From positions 11,860,001-11,924,000 of the forward strand of contig NC_068928.1 of NCBI RefSeq assembly GCF_023091745.1: a stretch of DNA of 64,000 nt. The letters are read 5' to 3'. The notes under the pieces were generated by a model. That model worked only from the letters and a program-made list of their open reading frames with translations. It did no database searches and had not been told where the DNA came from. Position 1 is the stretch's first letter. The number at the start of each line of letters is the position of its first letter. The stretch comes from Budorcas taxicolor (Eukaryota > Chordata > Mammalia > Artiodactyla > Bovidae). Positions 1 to 11,348 of this stretch are shown here, in pieces. Made by a program: the position numbers and the translations under genes.

Positions 1-301
1 ATTAAGAACATGTTTCAAGGCAAATGAAAAGTTTCAGGCACCATACTAACATTTTTCCAAGGTCTCTCTGGCATAGGCCCTCTGATTCAGGAGTTAGGAC
101 CCTACCATAGCGATTAAAAACTCTTATTTAGAGGTATTCACTCGTGACTAAAAATCTCTGACATAAGTCAGCCTGATAGGAGGAATGTCAAAGGGGTTAT
201 CAAGGACGCACTACGTGTCCTCTTTAGGTAGTAAGAAGCTTAAGGGTGAAGGAGTCTTTTCCCAATCATACATTCTTTATTTAGAAACTGTATGGTGTTG
301 T
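1..301. other. Intron sequence, nothing recognised
   Basis: Unique-looking AT-moderate sequence inside the downstream BCAS3 intron. No exon-like open segment, repeat family or regulatory motif stands out. Confidence 0.5.
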
Positions 302-898
302 CGTTGTTCAGTTGCTCAGTGATGTCTGACTCTTTGAGATCCCATGGACTACAGCACGACAGGCCTCACTGTCCCTCACCATCTCCTGGAGTTTGCCCAA
401 ATTCACGTTCACTGCATCGGTGATGCCGTTCAGCCATCTCATCCTCCTTCACCTTCTTCTCCTTCTGCCTTCAATCTTTCCTAGCATCAGGGACTTTTCC
501 AATGAGTCGTCTGTTTGCATCAGATGACCAAAATACTGGAGGTTCAGTTTCAGCATGAGTCCTTCCAGTGAATATCCAGGGTTAATCTCCATTAAGATTG
601 ACTTGATTGGTTTGATCTCCTTGCTTTCCAGGGGACTCTCAGGTGTCTTCTCCAGCACCACAGTTCGAAGGTATCAATTCTTTGGCGTGCTGCCTTCGTT
701 GTGGTCCAGCTCTCACAACCAGACATGACCACTGGGAAGACCATAGCTTTGACTATACAGACCTTTGTCGGCAGAGTAATGTCCTGCTTTTCAACACACT
801 GTGTAGGCTTGTCATCGATTTCCTGCCAAGAAGCAATCGTCTTCTGATTTCATGGCTACAGTCACTGTCCACAGTGATTTTGGAGCCCAAGAAGAGGG
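302..898 (-). mobile_element. BovB (RTE LINE) 3' end, old copy
   Basis: Read on the minus strand, this is the last 600 bases of a BovB element: the coding end after the reverse transcriptase (sense reading through KAMVFPVVMYGCE-like text in a broken frame) followed by the 3' tail that Bov-tA SINEs share (GTTCAGTTGCTCAGT on the plus strand). It is 5'-truncated and clearly more diverged than the copy at 1695-5766, with many substitutions and small indels, so it is an older insertion. It is non-coding and sits in sense orientation to BCAS3. Confidence 0.9.
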
Positions 899-1679
899 TA
901 ATGAATGACTAACTGGAGAGTTCAAGTTTCAAGTGCAACTTTCGGTATCTGCACAATTGCAACAACGAGCATTTGCAGAATAACTAGGGTCTCTTCAATA
1001 TTCTTAGAAACCACACTGAAATAGGTTGAAGACTCAAGATGGTCTGTCTGATAGGACTGCCGAGAGCTCAAGTACAACTCACAGGTCTGCAATGGCATTA
1101 CCAAAATGGTAGCAACTCAAAACAAACCTTTTCAGTTTAATGGAATTTAGGTCAAATCCCTATAAGTGAATATCCTGGGCCCATGTACAAGAGAAGCTAG
1201 CTAAAAAGACAGTCCCAAACACCCCCACAGCAACATAAGTGGGAGTTAGCCTAGTATGACCAGAAGACAAAAGCAGAGTCATTACTTTCACTAGACGTTT
1301 TACACACTTGACAACAGATCTAAGGATGCAGGGATTGGCCAGCTAATGTTTTACAAAGATAACCTTCAAACACAAATTTCCATGCCAGGCTAACAAAACT
1401 AAAGCAAATCTGACTCAAAGGTCATAATTCCCTTATATTTTATTATTTGGTTATGTAAAAGCTATCAAAGAGGGGAAACGTATACACAAACATAATTTTT
1501 TTTTTAAGAAAAAAATGACATGAAAGATCATTTGAAACACTCTACAAAATATGCCAACTGATCACACAGTTTACCCAGGGCTCAAACAAAGGAATAGTGA
1601 TTATAAACATAATAGCAACTGAAACAAAGAATACTAGGTCAAGATTCTCTTTTCTGGGTTCAAAGAGGTAATATATACA
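899..1679. other. Intron sequence between two BovB copies, nothing recognised
   Basis: About 780 bases without a recognisable repeat or exon. A short A/T run (1498-1512) is the only low-complexity feature. Confidence 0.5.
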
Positions 1680-1694
1680 CAAAGATGCAACATT
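1680..1694. repeat. Left target-site duplication of full-length BovB
   Basis: The 15-base word caaagatgcaacatt occurs here and again at 5767-5781, exactly abutting the two ends of the BovB element. The copies are identical, which marks a single retrotransposition event and defines both element ends. Confidence 0.93.
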
Positions 1695-2181
1695 CAGTTC
1701 AGTTCAGTTGCTCAGTGTCTGACTCTTTGCGACCCCACGAATTGCAGCACACCAGGCTTCCCTGTCCATCACCAACTCCCAGAGTTTACTCAAACTTATG
1801 TCCATCGAGTCGGTGATGCCATCCAGCCACCTCATCCTTCTCTCGTCCCCTTCTCCTCCTGCCCCCAATCCCTCCCAGCATCAAGGTCTTTTCCAATGAG
1901 TCAACTCTTCGCATGAGGTGGCCAAAGTACTGGAGTTTCAGCTTTAGCATCATTCCTTCCAGAGAATACCCAGGACCGATCTCCTTTAGAATGGACTGGT
2001 TGGATCTCCTTGCAGTCCAAGGGACTCTCAAGAGTCTTCTCAAACACCACAGCTCAAAAGCATCAATTCTTTGGAGCTCAGCTTTCTTCACAGTCCAAGT
2101 CTCACATCCATACATGACCACTGGAAAAACCATAGCCTTGACTAGACGGACCTTTGTTGGCAAAGTAATGTCTCTGCTTTT

Positions 2182-2829
2182 ATTTTTTTTTTAACATAAA
2201 TTCATTTATTTTAATTGGAGGTTACTTTACAATATTGTATTGGTTTTGCCATACATCAACATGAGTCCACCACAGGTATACACGTGTTCCCCATCCTGAA
2301 CCCCGCTCCCTCCTCCATCTCCGAACCATGCCTCTGGGTCATCTAAGTGCACCAGCCCCAAGCATCCAGTATGATGCATCAAACCTGGACTGGCGATTCG
2401 TTTCATGTATGATGTTATACATGTTTCAATGCCATTCTCCCAAATCATCCCACCTTCGCCCTCTCCCTCTCCCACAGGGTCCAAGAGACTGTTCAATACA
2501 TCTGTGTCTCTTTTGCTGTCTCGCATACAGGGTTATCGTCACCATCTATCTGAATTCCATATATATGTGTTAGTATTCTGTATTGGTGTTTTTCTTTCTG
2601 GCTTACTTCACTCTGTATACTCGGCTCCAGTTTCACCCACCTCATTAGAACTGCTTCAAATGTATTCTTTTTAATGGCTGAGTAATACTCCATTGTGTAT
2701 ATATACCACAGCTTTCTTATCCATTCATCTGCTGATGGACATCTAGGTTGCTTCCATGTCCTGGCTTTTATAAACAGGGTACATGTGTCTCTTTCAATTC
2801 TGGCTTCCTTGGTGTGCATGCCCAGCAGA
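2182..2829 (-). mobile_element. L1 3' end inserted into BovB
   Basis: A T-run at 2182-2192 (poly-A on the minus strand) is followed by the ruminant L1 3' UTR and the end of ORF2 read in reverse (minus-strand block 2493-2819 contains the L1 signature WYIYTMEYYSAIKKN). It ends abruptly at about 2829, where BovB text resumes with tctaggttggtcataac. It is a 5'-truncated L1 in the same orientation as its host BovB and must be younger than it. Confidence 0.92.
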
Positions 2830-3257
2830 GTCTAGGTTGGTCATAACTTTCCTTCCAAGCAGTAAGCGTCTTTTAATTTCATGGCTGCAATCACCATCTG
2901 CACTGATTTTGGAGCCCAAAAACATAAAGTCTGACACTGTTTCCACTGTTTCCCCATCTATTTCCCATGAAGTGATGGGACCAGATGCCATGATCTTCGT
3001 TTTCTGAATGTTGAGCTTTAAGCCAACTTTTTCACTATCCTCTTTCACTTTCATTAAGAGGCTTTTTAGTTCCTCTTCACTTTCTGCCATAAGGATGGTG
3101 TCATCTGCATATCTGAGGTTATTGATATTTTTCCTGGCAACCTTGATTCCAGCTTGTGCTTCATCCAGCCCAGCATTTCTCATGATGTACTCTGCATAGA
3201 AGTTAAATAGCAGGGTGACAATACACAGCCTTGACGTACTCCTTTTCCTATTTGGAA

Positions 3258-3869
3258 CTAGTCTGTTGTTCCATGTCCAGTTCTAACTGTTGCTGCCTGA
3301 CCTGCATACAGATTTCTCAAGAGGCAGGTCAGGTGGTCTGGTATTCCCATCTCTCTCAGAATTTTCCACAGTTTCTTGTGATCCACACAGTCAAAGGCTT
3401 TGGCATAGTCAATAAAGCAGAAGTAGATGTTTTTCTGGAACTCTCTTGCTTTTTCCATGATCCAGCGGATGTTGGCAATTTGATCTCTGGTTCCTCTGCC
3501 TTTTCTAAAACCAGCTTGAACATCAGGAAGTTCATGGTTCATGTATTGCTGAAGCCTGGCTTGGAGAATTTTGAGCATTACTTTACTAGCATGTGAGATG
3601 AGTGCAATTGTGTGGTAGCTTGAGCATTCTTTGGCATTGCCTTTCTTTGGGATTGGAATGAAAACGGACCTTTTCCAGTCCTGTGGCCACTGCTGAGTTT
3701 TCCAAATTTGCTGGCATACTGAGTGCAGCACTTTCCCAGCATCATCTTTCAGGATTTGAAATAGCTCAGCTTGAATTCCATCACCTCCACTAGCTTTATT
3801 CGTAGTGATGCTTTCTAAGGCCCACTTGACTTCACATTCTAGGATGTCTGGCTCTTGGTGAGTGATCAC
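3258..3869 (-). pseudogene. BovB reverse transcriptase remnant
   Basis: The largest open block of the broken BovB ORF, 203 codons. It reads the fingers/palm part of a non-LTR reverse transcriptase, with SSYHTIALISHASKVMLKIL-type text, QAGFRKGRGTRDQIANIRW and motif A in FIDYAKAFDCVDH. The active-site YADDT motif follows in a different open block (2794-3183) after a frame break. The family enzyme primes reverse transcription from nicked target DNA. This copy is inactive: the polypeptide is split among at least four open blocks. Confidence 0.9.
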
Positions 3870-4944
3870 ACCATCGTGATTATCTGGGTCATGCAGGTCC
3901 TTTTCGTACAGTTCTTCTGTGTATTATTGCCACCTGTTCTTAGTACCTTCTGCTTCTGTTAGGTCCAGACCATTTCTGTCCTTTATCGAGCCCATCTTTG
4001 CATAAAATGTTCCCTTGGTGTCTCTAATTTTCTTGAAGAGATCTCTAGTCTTTCCCATTCTGTTGTTTTCCTCTATTTCTGTGCACTGATTGCTGACGAA
4101 GGCTTTCTTACCTTTCCTTGCTATTCTTTGGAATTCTGCATTCAGATGCTTATATCTTTCCTTTTCTCCTTTGCTATTCACTTCTCTTCTTTTCACAGCT
4201 ATTTGTAAGGCCTCCCCAGACAGCCATTTTGCTTTTTTGCATTTCTTTTCCATGGGGATGGTCTTGATCCCTGTCTCCTGTACAATGTCATGAACCTCAT
4301 TCCATAGTTCATCAGGCACTCTATCTATCAGATCTAGGGCCTTAAATCTGTTCCTCACTTCCACTGTATAATCATAAGGGATTTGATTTAGGTCATACCT
4401 GAATGGTCTAGTGGTTTTCCCTACTTTGTTCAATTTAAGTCTGAATTTGGCAATAAGGAGTTCATGATCTGAGCCACAGTCAGCTTCCAGGCTTGTTTTT
4501 GCTGACTGGATAGAGCTTCTCCATCTTTGGCTGCAAAGAATATAATCAATCTGATTTCGGTGTTGACCATCTGGTGATGTCCATGTGTAGAGTCTTCTCT
4601 TGTGTTGTTGGAAGAGGGTGTTTGCTATGACCAGTGCATTCTCTTGGCAAAACTCTATTAGCCTTTGCCCTGCCTCATTCTGTACTCAAAGGCCAAATCT
4701 GCCCGTTACTCCAGGTGTTTCTTGACTTCATACTTTTGCATTCCAGTCCCCTATAATGAAAAGGACATCTTTTTGGGGTGTTAGTTCTAAAACGTCTTAC
4801 AGGTCTTCATAGAACCATTCAATTTTAGCTTCTTCAGTGTTACTGGTTGGGGCATAGGCTTGGATTACCGTGATACTGAATGGTTTGCCTTGGAAACAAA
4901 CAGAGATCATTCTGTCATTTGAGAGTGCATCCAAGTACTGCATT

Positions 4945-5133
4945 TCAGACTCTTTTGTTGACCATAATGGCTACTCCATTTCTTGTAAGGGATTCCTGCC
5001 CACAGTAGTAGATATAATGGTCATCTGAGTTAAATTCACCCATTCCAGTCCATTTTAGTTCGCTGATTCCCAGAATGTCAACGTTCACTCTTGCCATTTC
5101 CTGTTTGACCACTTCCAATTTGCCTTGATTCAT
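4945..5133 (-). pseudogene. BovB endonuclease remnant (N-terminal part)
   Basis: A 62-codon open block on the minus strand with MNQGKLEVVKQEMARVNVD, ILGISELKWTGMGEF and NGVAIMVNKRV. This is the N-terminal part of the exonuclease/endonuclease/phosphatase fold used by RTE elements to nick target DNA; E in the ISELKW motif corresponds to the metal-binding Glu. The rest of the domain is broken up in 4440-4940 by stops. Confidence 0.85.
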
Positions 5134-5766
5134 GGGCCTAACATTCCAGGTTCCTATGCAGTATTGCTCTTTACAGCATCAGACCTTGCTTCTATCACCA
5201 GTCACATCCACAGCTGGGTATTGTTTTTACTTTGGCTCCATCCCTTCATTCGTTCTGGAGTTATTTCTCCACTGATCTCCAGTAGCATATTGGGCACCTA
5301 CCGACCCGGGGAGTTCCTCTTTCAGTATCCTATCATTTTGCCTTTTCATACTGTTCATGGGGTTCTCAAGGCAAGAATACTGAAGTGGTTTGCCATTCCC
5401 TTCTCCAGTGGACCACATTCTGTCAGAATGTCACACGGCATGGCTAAGTTTCACTGAGTTATACACGGTTGTGGTCTGTGTGATCAGATTGGCCAGTTTT
5501 GTGTGATTATGATTTCAGTGTGTCTGCCCTCTGATGCCCTCTCACAACACTAGCATCTTACTTGGGTTTCTCTTACCTTGGACATGGGGTATCTCTTCAT
5601 GGCTGCTCCAGCAAAGCGCAGCCACTGCTCCTTACCTTGGACGAGGGTATCTCCTCATGGCTGCCCCTCCTGACCTTGAACATAGACATCAGAAGTGGGT
5701 AGAAAGAGTACCCGCTTGCTAGTGTTAGCAATGGAGTTATATACTCTCCAATGAATCCAACGAATC

Positions 5767-5781
5767 CAAAGATGCAACATT
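5767..5781. repeat. Right target-site duplication of full-length BovB
   Basis: Identical to 1680-1694 (caaagatgcaacatt), adjoining the 5' end of the BovB element. Confidence 0.93.
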
Positions 5782-5967
5782 ATTAAGTTTTAAATACTTT
5801 GTGATATATTTAAAGGCTTATGTTTTATCAGAAATCAATAATGCAACACATATTGATTATTTGCTCTGCGGCAGGTACCAATACCCAGCATGTGGAAATA
5901 CAAAGACAACCCTTGTTTTCAAATAGCCCTCTATTATATGGCATTACTTTTTCCCTCTTTTTGAAGG

Positions 5968-6163
5968 CATCCTACCCAGACCCTGCAACTTCATGCACTG
6001 TAGCCCTTCAGGCTCCTCTTGTCCATGGAATTCTCCAGGCAAGGATACTGGAATGGGTAAGCCATTCCCTTCCCCAGGGGATCTTCTGACCCAGAGATTG
6101 AACCTGGGTCTCCAGCATTGCAGGCAGATTCTTTACTACTTGAGCCACCAAGGAAGCCCCCAG
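5968..6163 (-). mobile_element. Bov-tA SINE
   Basis: Reverse complement of the tRNA-derived ruminant SINE: plus strand shows the antisense tail, then ctccaggcaaggatactgg, then ttgaacctgggtctccagca (antisense B box) and agccaccaaggaagccc (antisense head). Moderately diverged; the 3' tail portion is degraded. Confidence 0.9.
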
Positions 6164-7250
6164 TAATGCCCATCAGAGGTATCTTAAGCCAAGTGGTGAC
6201 AGCAATCAGGATCCACATTGACCGTGAAGTCCTTTTATAACTACACTACTACTATTTTCACATGGCAAGTTAATCTTGATCACAATAGACTTACATACAC
6301 TGGTACAAACAGTAACTTAAGAATTGCTATCAGTGTCATCACCTTCGACTCACATCCGTAGATCATGGATGCTGTAACATCCGCTTACCCAGTTTCTTTT
6401 TTTCAGCATATGCTTAGCTGCAGGAAAAGATCAAGTTCAAATGTGTTATGATTTAAGCTGCACTTTTAATCCAAGTATTTGAATCAGTGAGAAGAAATTC
6501 TATTTTGGTATTTGAAAAATCACAAGCTGCAAACACTGAAGTCATGACTTTCGCATCAGAGGTAAAATTCAAACTTACGCACCCCAAAATGCAAGAGATA
6601 CAATGTTCTAATCCTTTAAGAATGCCCTTATCTGCGGTTATTATGATAGCCTCTTAAATACGAGGAAGCAGAAAAAGAGGGACAAAGCCTCTGTTTTCCT
6701 TCGCTCCATTCACAACTTAGCCCCAAAGTTCTGAATATAAGCATTTTCTGTAACAATAAGCCACCTTCACAACAACCAGATAATTATAGGTTCAGGTCAA
6801 GAACTCTAGACCATATTGATTACAGCTCTATGCAAGAAGGACCCTCCAGCACTATTTGTATCCACTCTAACAGGGACAGCTTTTAAGTATCTGTGACACT
6901 AAGTATTTTCAGTCCTATCAATGCCAGAAATGGAAAGCCAATGACCAGTCAGGCCTGTCAGTCGTTGCCTGAAGCAATAAGGACAAGCTGGGAATTCATC
7001 ACACTAGAACTTCATCTGCCAGCTGCATTCACACATTTTCACCACCTGAATAGTTGATTCTCTTCAACTCCCACGTGGCTCAGTTCAGCATACAGTGTTT
7101 TGAAATGAATATTTGATCAGGCAGGGTAAAAAGAGGTTTGGACTTATCTGAGGTGTCACCATAATGCACTCTAAGTATTTCTAAGTATCAGGAACTAGGT
7201 GTCTTAAATCCCACTCTTTGCATATTTCTGAAGTGGATCTGTGATCCTAA
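6164..7250. other. Unique intron sequence
   Basis: About 1.1 kb without a recognised repeat or exon. The part around 6950-7110 has balanced composition and few simple repeats and could be conserved, but nothing specific can be claimed. Confidence 0.4.
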
Positions 7251-7251
7251 T

Positions 7252-7332
7252 GAAATATGATTAAATGAGATAAACCATGTGAAAACACCTAACACGTTGT
7301 TGGGCACATAGCTGTTTATAAATAAATACTAG
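7252..7332 (+). mobile_element. MIR SINE 3' fragment
   Basis: gattaaatgagataaaccatg, then acctaacacgttgttgggcacatag and ataaataaatactagtt follow the 3' half of the MIR consensus (attaaatgagataa ... gcctggcacatag ... caataaat). Old, short and diverged. Confidence 0.6.
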
Positions 7333-7767
7333 TTCCCCATTTTCTTACTTCATCTAATGGTAAACATCCTGACGATTCCTCATAGAGCACTGGGAAACAG
7401 GTATCTCATACTGTCAAAGAAACTTAAAAATAATTCTAACTTTGTCAAAATGCTAAACCCTAACCCAAATATGAACCTAAGAAATAAAGAAACATGGTAG
7501 GCTGAACATTAAAATTGCTTTGTGATTTGTGGACTTCAGGATTAGGGTGCTGATATGACAGATATTGTTTTCTTTGTATTTATCCTACTTGAGGCAAGCT
7601 AACCTACTTGAAATTGGAGTTGATGTCTTTTTAATTAATTTTGCAAAATATTCAGCCCTTCATATATTTATTTTGCCCTGTCCTCGCTTTTTTTTTCATC
7701 CATCCATTCAACGTACTAGACATCTAAGCAAATACAATAAGGGGGAAAAGAAATGAGGTGTAAAGAT

Positions 7768-8400
7768 GGGAAAAAATGTAACCATCTTTATTTGTAGATG
7801 ACATGACTGCTGAGCAAAAAATCCAAACAGATCTACTAAAATTAATACATGAATTTATAAAGGATTCGGGATACTAGTTCAATATACCACCCCCCCCAAA
7901 TTGTCTTCTATATACTATGGAAAACTCCTGAAAAACAAAACCTGCTATTCATTATAGCATTAAAGCATCAAATGACTGAAATAAATGTTACAAAATATGT
8001 GTAAGACTTCTACATTAAAAGTTAACAAACATCAGGAGAAATTAAAGAAGACCACTGGGCTTCCCTGGTGGCTCAGTGGTAAAGAATCTGCCTGCCAATG
8101 CAGGAGACACGAGTTTGATCCCTGGGTCGGAAAGATCCCCTGGAGAAGAAGATGGCAAGCCATTCCAGCATTCTTGCCTGCGGAAAGCCTGGTAGGCTAT
8201 AGTCCATGATGATGCAAAAGAGTTGGACATGACTTGGCGACTAAACAACAAAATAAATGGATAGCTATAAAACATTCATGTATTGAAAGAGTCCATATTG
8301 TTAGGATGTCAAATCTCCTAAATTTGACCCACAGATTCAATGAAAGATGACTCAAATCTCATCTAAATTTTTGTAGAGATGAATATACATTTAATCTGTA
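7768..8400 (+). mobile_element. Old L1 ORF2 fragment interrupted by a Bov-tA
   Basis: 7768-8057 reads in sense as the end of an L1 reverse-transcriptase region (tttatttgtagatgacatgac encodes the degraded active-site FADD). The same L1 continues after the SINE at 8250-8400 with tattgttaggatgtcaaatctcc and acccacagattcaatg. Both halves are collinear in one L1, so the SINE came later. No coding potential remains. Confidence 0.8.
8058..8249 (+). mobile_element. Bov-tA SINE inserted in L1
   Basis: Sense copy beginning gggcttccctggtggctcag, with a B-box-like gagtttgatccctgggtcgg, the middle gaagatcccctggagaag and the BovB-type tail ttggacatgacttggcgact. It separates two collinear L1 pieces. Confidence 0.93.
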
Positions 8401-8412
8401 GTATGTGTGTAT

Positions 8413-8996
8413 ATCAGTTCAGTTCAGTCGCTCTGTCGTGTCCAACTCTTTGCGACCCCATGGATCACAGCACACCAGGCCTCCCTGTCCATCACCAACT
8501 CCCGGAGTTCACGCAGACTCACGTCCATCGAGTCAGTGATGCCATCCAGCCACCTCATCCTCTATCGTCCCCTTCTCCTCCTGCCCTCAATTCCTCCCAG
8601 CATCAGGGTTCTTTTCCAATGAGCCAACTCTTCGCATGAGGTGGCCAAAGTACTGGAGTTTCAGCTTTAGCAACATTCCTTCCAAAGAAATCCCAGGGCT
8701 GATCTCCTTCAGAATGGACTGGTTGGATCTCCTTGCAGTCCAAGGGACTCTCAAGAGTCTTCTCCAACACCACACTTCAAAAGCCTCAATTCTTCGGCGC
8801 TCAGCTTTCTTCACAGTCCAAGTCTCACATCCATACATGACCACTGGAAAAACCATAGCCTTGACTAGATAGACCTTTGTTGGCAAAGTAATGTCTCTGC
8901 TTTTGAATATGCTATCTAGGTTGGGCCTAACTTCTCTTCCAAGGAGTAAGCGTCTTTTAATTTCATGGCTGCAGTCACCAAATGCAGTGATTTTGG
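8413..8996 (-). mobile_element. BovB 3' end, 5'-truncated, young-looking
   Basis: Plus strand starts atcagttcagttcagtcgct and reads the BovB 3' region in reverse up to gcagtgattttgga at 8996. It closely resembles the copies at 1695-2181 and 9795-10383, with a minus-strand open block at 8587-9027 covering the C-terminal BovB text (AMVFPVVMYGCETWTVKKAE). It lies head-on to the plus-strand copy about 800 bases away. Confidence 0.93.
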
Positions 8997-9388
8997 ATAC
9001 ACATATAATACATATATACATGTACATATATTATATAAATATGATGGTTGTTTTGGGGGAATTAAGACCATTTTGTGTGCTTAAAGATAGGTATCCAAAG
9101 AGCTTTTATATGTGATTATGTCTATCAATATTGAAAACATTTATGTGTTAATCCATTAAAATTTTAATTTTGAAACATTACAAATAACGATAGTCATCCT
9201 TTCTGTTTTTGAGGTATATTACATAAATTTTTATTTTTATTGATGATGTATGATACTATATTAGTTTCAGGTATACAACATGGTGAGTCAATATTTTATA
9301 CTCTATTTAAATTTATTAAAAAACAATGGCTATATACTTGCTGTTTATATCATCCATAGTAATTTGTGCCTCTTAATCTACCCACCTA

Positions 9389-10383
9389 CCTCTTGAGAAA
9401 TCTGTATGCAGGTCAGGAAGCAACAGTTAGAACTGGACATGGAACAACAGACTGGTTCCAAATAGGAAAAGGAGTATGTCAAGGCTGTATATTGTCACCC
9501 TGCTTATTTAACTTATATGCAGAGTACATCATGAGAAACGCTGGACAGGAAGAAACACAAGCTGGAATCAAGATTGCCAGGAGAAATATCAATAACCTCA
9601 GATATGCAGATGACACCACCCTTATGGCAGAAAGTGAAGAGGAACTAAAAAGCCTCTTGATGAAAGTGAAAGAGGAGAGCGAAAAAGTTGGCTTAAAGCT
9701 CAACATTCAGAAAACGAAGATCATGGCATCTGGTCCCATCACTTCATGGGAAATAGATGGGGAAACAGTGGAAACAGTGTCAGACTTTATTTTTTGGGCT
9801 CCAAAATCAGTGCAGATGGTGATTGCAGCCATGAAATTAAAAGACGCTTACTCCTTGGAAGAAAAGTTATGACCAACCTAGATAGCATATTCAAAAGCAG
9901 AGACATTACTTTGCTGACTAAGGTCCGTCTAGTCAAGGCTATGGTTTTTCCTGTGGTCATGTATGGATGTGAGAGTTGGACCGTGAAGAAGGCAGAGCGC
10001 CGAAGAATTGAGGCTTTTGAAGTGTGGTGTTGGAGAAGACTCTTGAGAGTCCCTTGGACTGCAAGAAGATCCAACCAGTCCATTCTGAAGGAGATCAGCC
10101 CTGGGATTTCTTTGGAAGGAATGTTGCTAAAGCTGAAGCTTCAGTACTTTGGCCACCACATGTGAAGAGTTGACTCATTGGAAAACACTCTGATGCTGGG
10201 AGGGATTTGGGGGCAGGAGGAGGAGATGACAAAGGATAAGATGGCTGGATGGCATCACTGACTCGATGGACCTGAGTCTGAGTGAACTCCGGGAGTTGGT
10301 GATGGACAGGGAGGCCTAGTGTGCTGTGATTCATGGGGTCGCAAAGAGTTGGACACGACTGAGCGACTGAACTGAACTGAACT
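9389..10383 (+). mobile_element. BovB 3' third (RT palm to tail) inserted in L1
   Basis: Sense copy starting in the reverse transcriptase (LLRNLYAGQEATVRTGHGTTD), carrying an intact YADDT active-site motif, the thumb and C-terminal text (VVMYGCESWTVKKAE), and the tail gacacgactgagcgactgaactgaactgaactg. It is 5'-truncated. A frameshift near 9790 splits it into open blocks 9366-9872 and 9746-10165. It interrupts the antisense L1. Confidence 0.94.
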
Positions 10384-11010
10384 GCCCTCTATCTTGCCCA
10401 TTTCCCTTTCCCTCTCTTTACTGGTAACCACTATTTTAATCTCTGTGAGTCTAATTTTGTTTTGTTATATACATTCATTTGTCTTGTTTTTTGATTCCAC
10501 ATGTAAGTGATAATATACACGTTTGTCTTTGTCTGTCTTATTTCACTAGGCATAATACTCTCCAGATTCATCTACATTTCTGCAGATGGCAGAATTTCAT
10601 TCTTTATTATGGTTGAGTCACATTCCGTTGTACATACATACTATATCTTCATTATCCATTCATCTGTTGATGGGCAATTAGGCTGCTTCTCTCCCTTGAC
10701 TACTGTGAATAATGCTACTATGAACATTTAGGTTCATGTATCTTTTTGAATTAGTATTTTCATTTCTTCAGATATATACTCAGGAGGAGAACCTCTGGAT
10801 CAGTTCTATTCTTAGTTTTCTCTGGAATATATACCATTTTTGTAGTGGCTGCACCAAACCACAATGCCACCAGCAGTCCACTTGGGTGCCCTTTTCTCTA
10901 TATCATCACCAACATTTGTTATTGGTTGACTAGATTTTTCATCGATAGCCTTTCTGAAAGCTGTGAGATGATATCGCACTGTGGTTTTGGTTTGAACTTC
11001 TCCTTTGATC

Positions 11011-11205
11011 TCTGGTGGCTCAGACAGTAAAGAATCTGCCTGCAATGCAGGAGACCTGGATTCGATCTCTGGGTCTAGAATCCCCGGAGAAGGGCACGGC
11101 AACCTACTCCAGTATTCTTGCGTGGTGAATCCCACGGACTGAGAAGGCTGGCGGGCTACAGTCCATGGGATGGCAAACAGTTGGACACGACTGAGCGACT
11201 TACAT
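11011..11205 (+). mobile_element. Bov-tA SINE inserted in L1
   Basis: Sense copy: tctctggtggctcagacagt, ggattcgatctctgggtct, cggagaagggcacggcaacc and ttggacacgactgagcgact, lying between two collinear L1 pieces. Confidence 0.93.
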
Positions 11206-11296
11206 TTTGATAGCAATGCTGAACTTCTTTTCATGTGGTTGTTGACTATCTGTATGTCTTCTTTGGGAAAATGCCTATTCAGGTCTTCTGCACATT

Positions 11297-11348
11297 TTTT
11301 TTCTTTTTTAAAAAAATTAATTAATTTATTTTAATTGGAGGCTAATTA
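11297..11348 (-). mobile_element. Very short ruminant L1 3'-end insertion
   Basis: A T/A-rich run followed by ttaattaatttattttaattggaggctaatta matches the terminal L1 3' UTR at 2195-2225. It interrupts the older L1 between ctgcacatttttt and ttgccatttttaaattggg. About 50 bases; likely an extremely truncated insertion. Confidence 0.6.

Larger units (their letters stand above)
1695..5766 (-). mobile_element. Near full-length BovB LINE, dead, with nested L1
   Basis: On the minus strand this runs from a GC-rich 5' region (about 5766-5460), through an apurinic-type endonuclease fragment (4945-5133, with ILGISELKWTG), a linker (3924-4433) and a reverse transcriptase (3258-3869, with palm motif FIDYAKAFDCVDH; the YADDT box is near 3100), to the BovB 3' tail ending in CTGAACTGAACTG-type repeats. 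About 650 bases near 2182-2829 are a later L1 insertion; without it the element is about 3.4 kb, close to a complete BovB. Flanking 15-base duplications (1680-1694, 5767-5781) define it. The frame is broken by stops and frameshifts in several places besides the L1, so it cannot move by itself. Confidence 0.93.

Noticed and set aside
2493..3183. BovB-L1 fused reading frame
   Set aside because: The open block crosses the L1 junction by chance; both partners are truncated and no expression signal is evident.
8058..8249. tRNA-like gene with A and B boxes
   Set aside because: The promoter boxes belong to Bov-tA and CHR SINEs; no clover-leaf with a proper anticodon stem and CCA context is present in any of the copies.
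9389..10165. Possibly active BovB reverse transcriptase (YADDT intact)
   Set aside because: It lacks the endonuclease and most of the RT, and is frameshifted near 9790.
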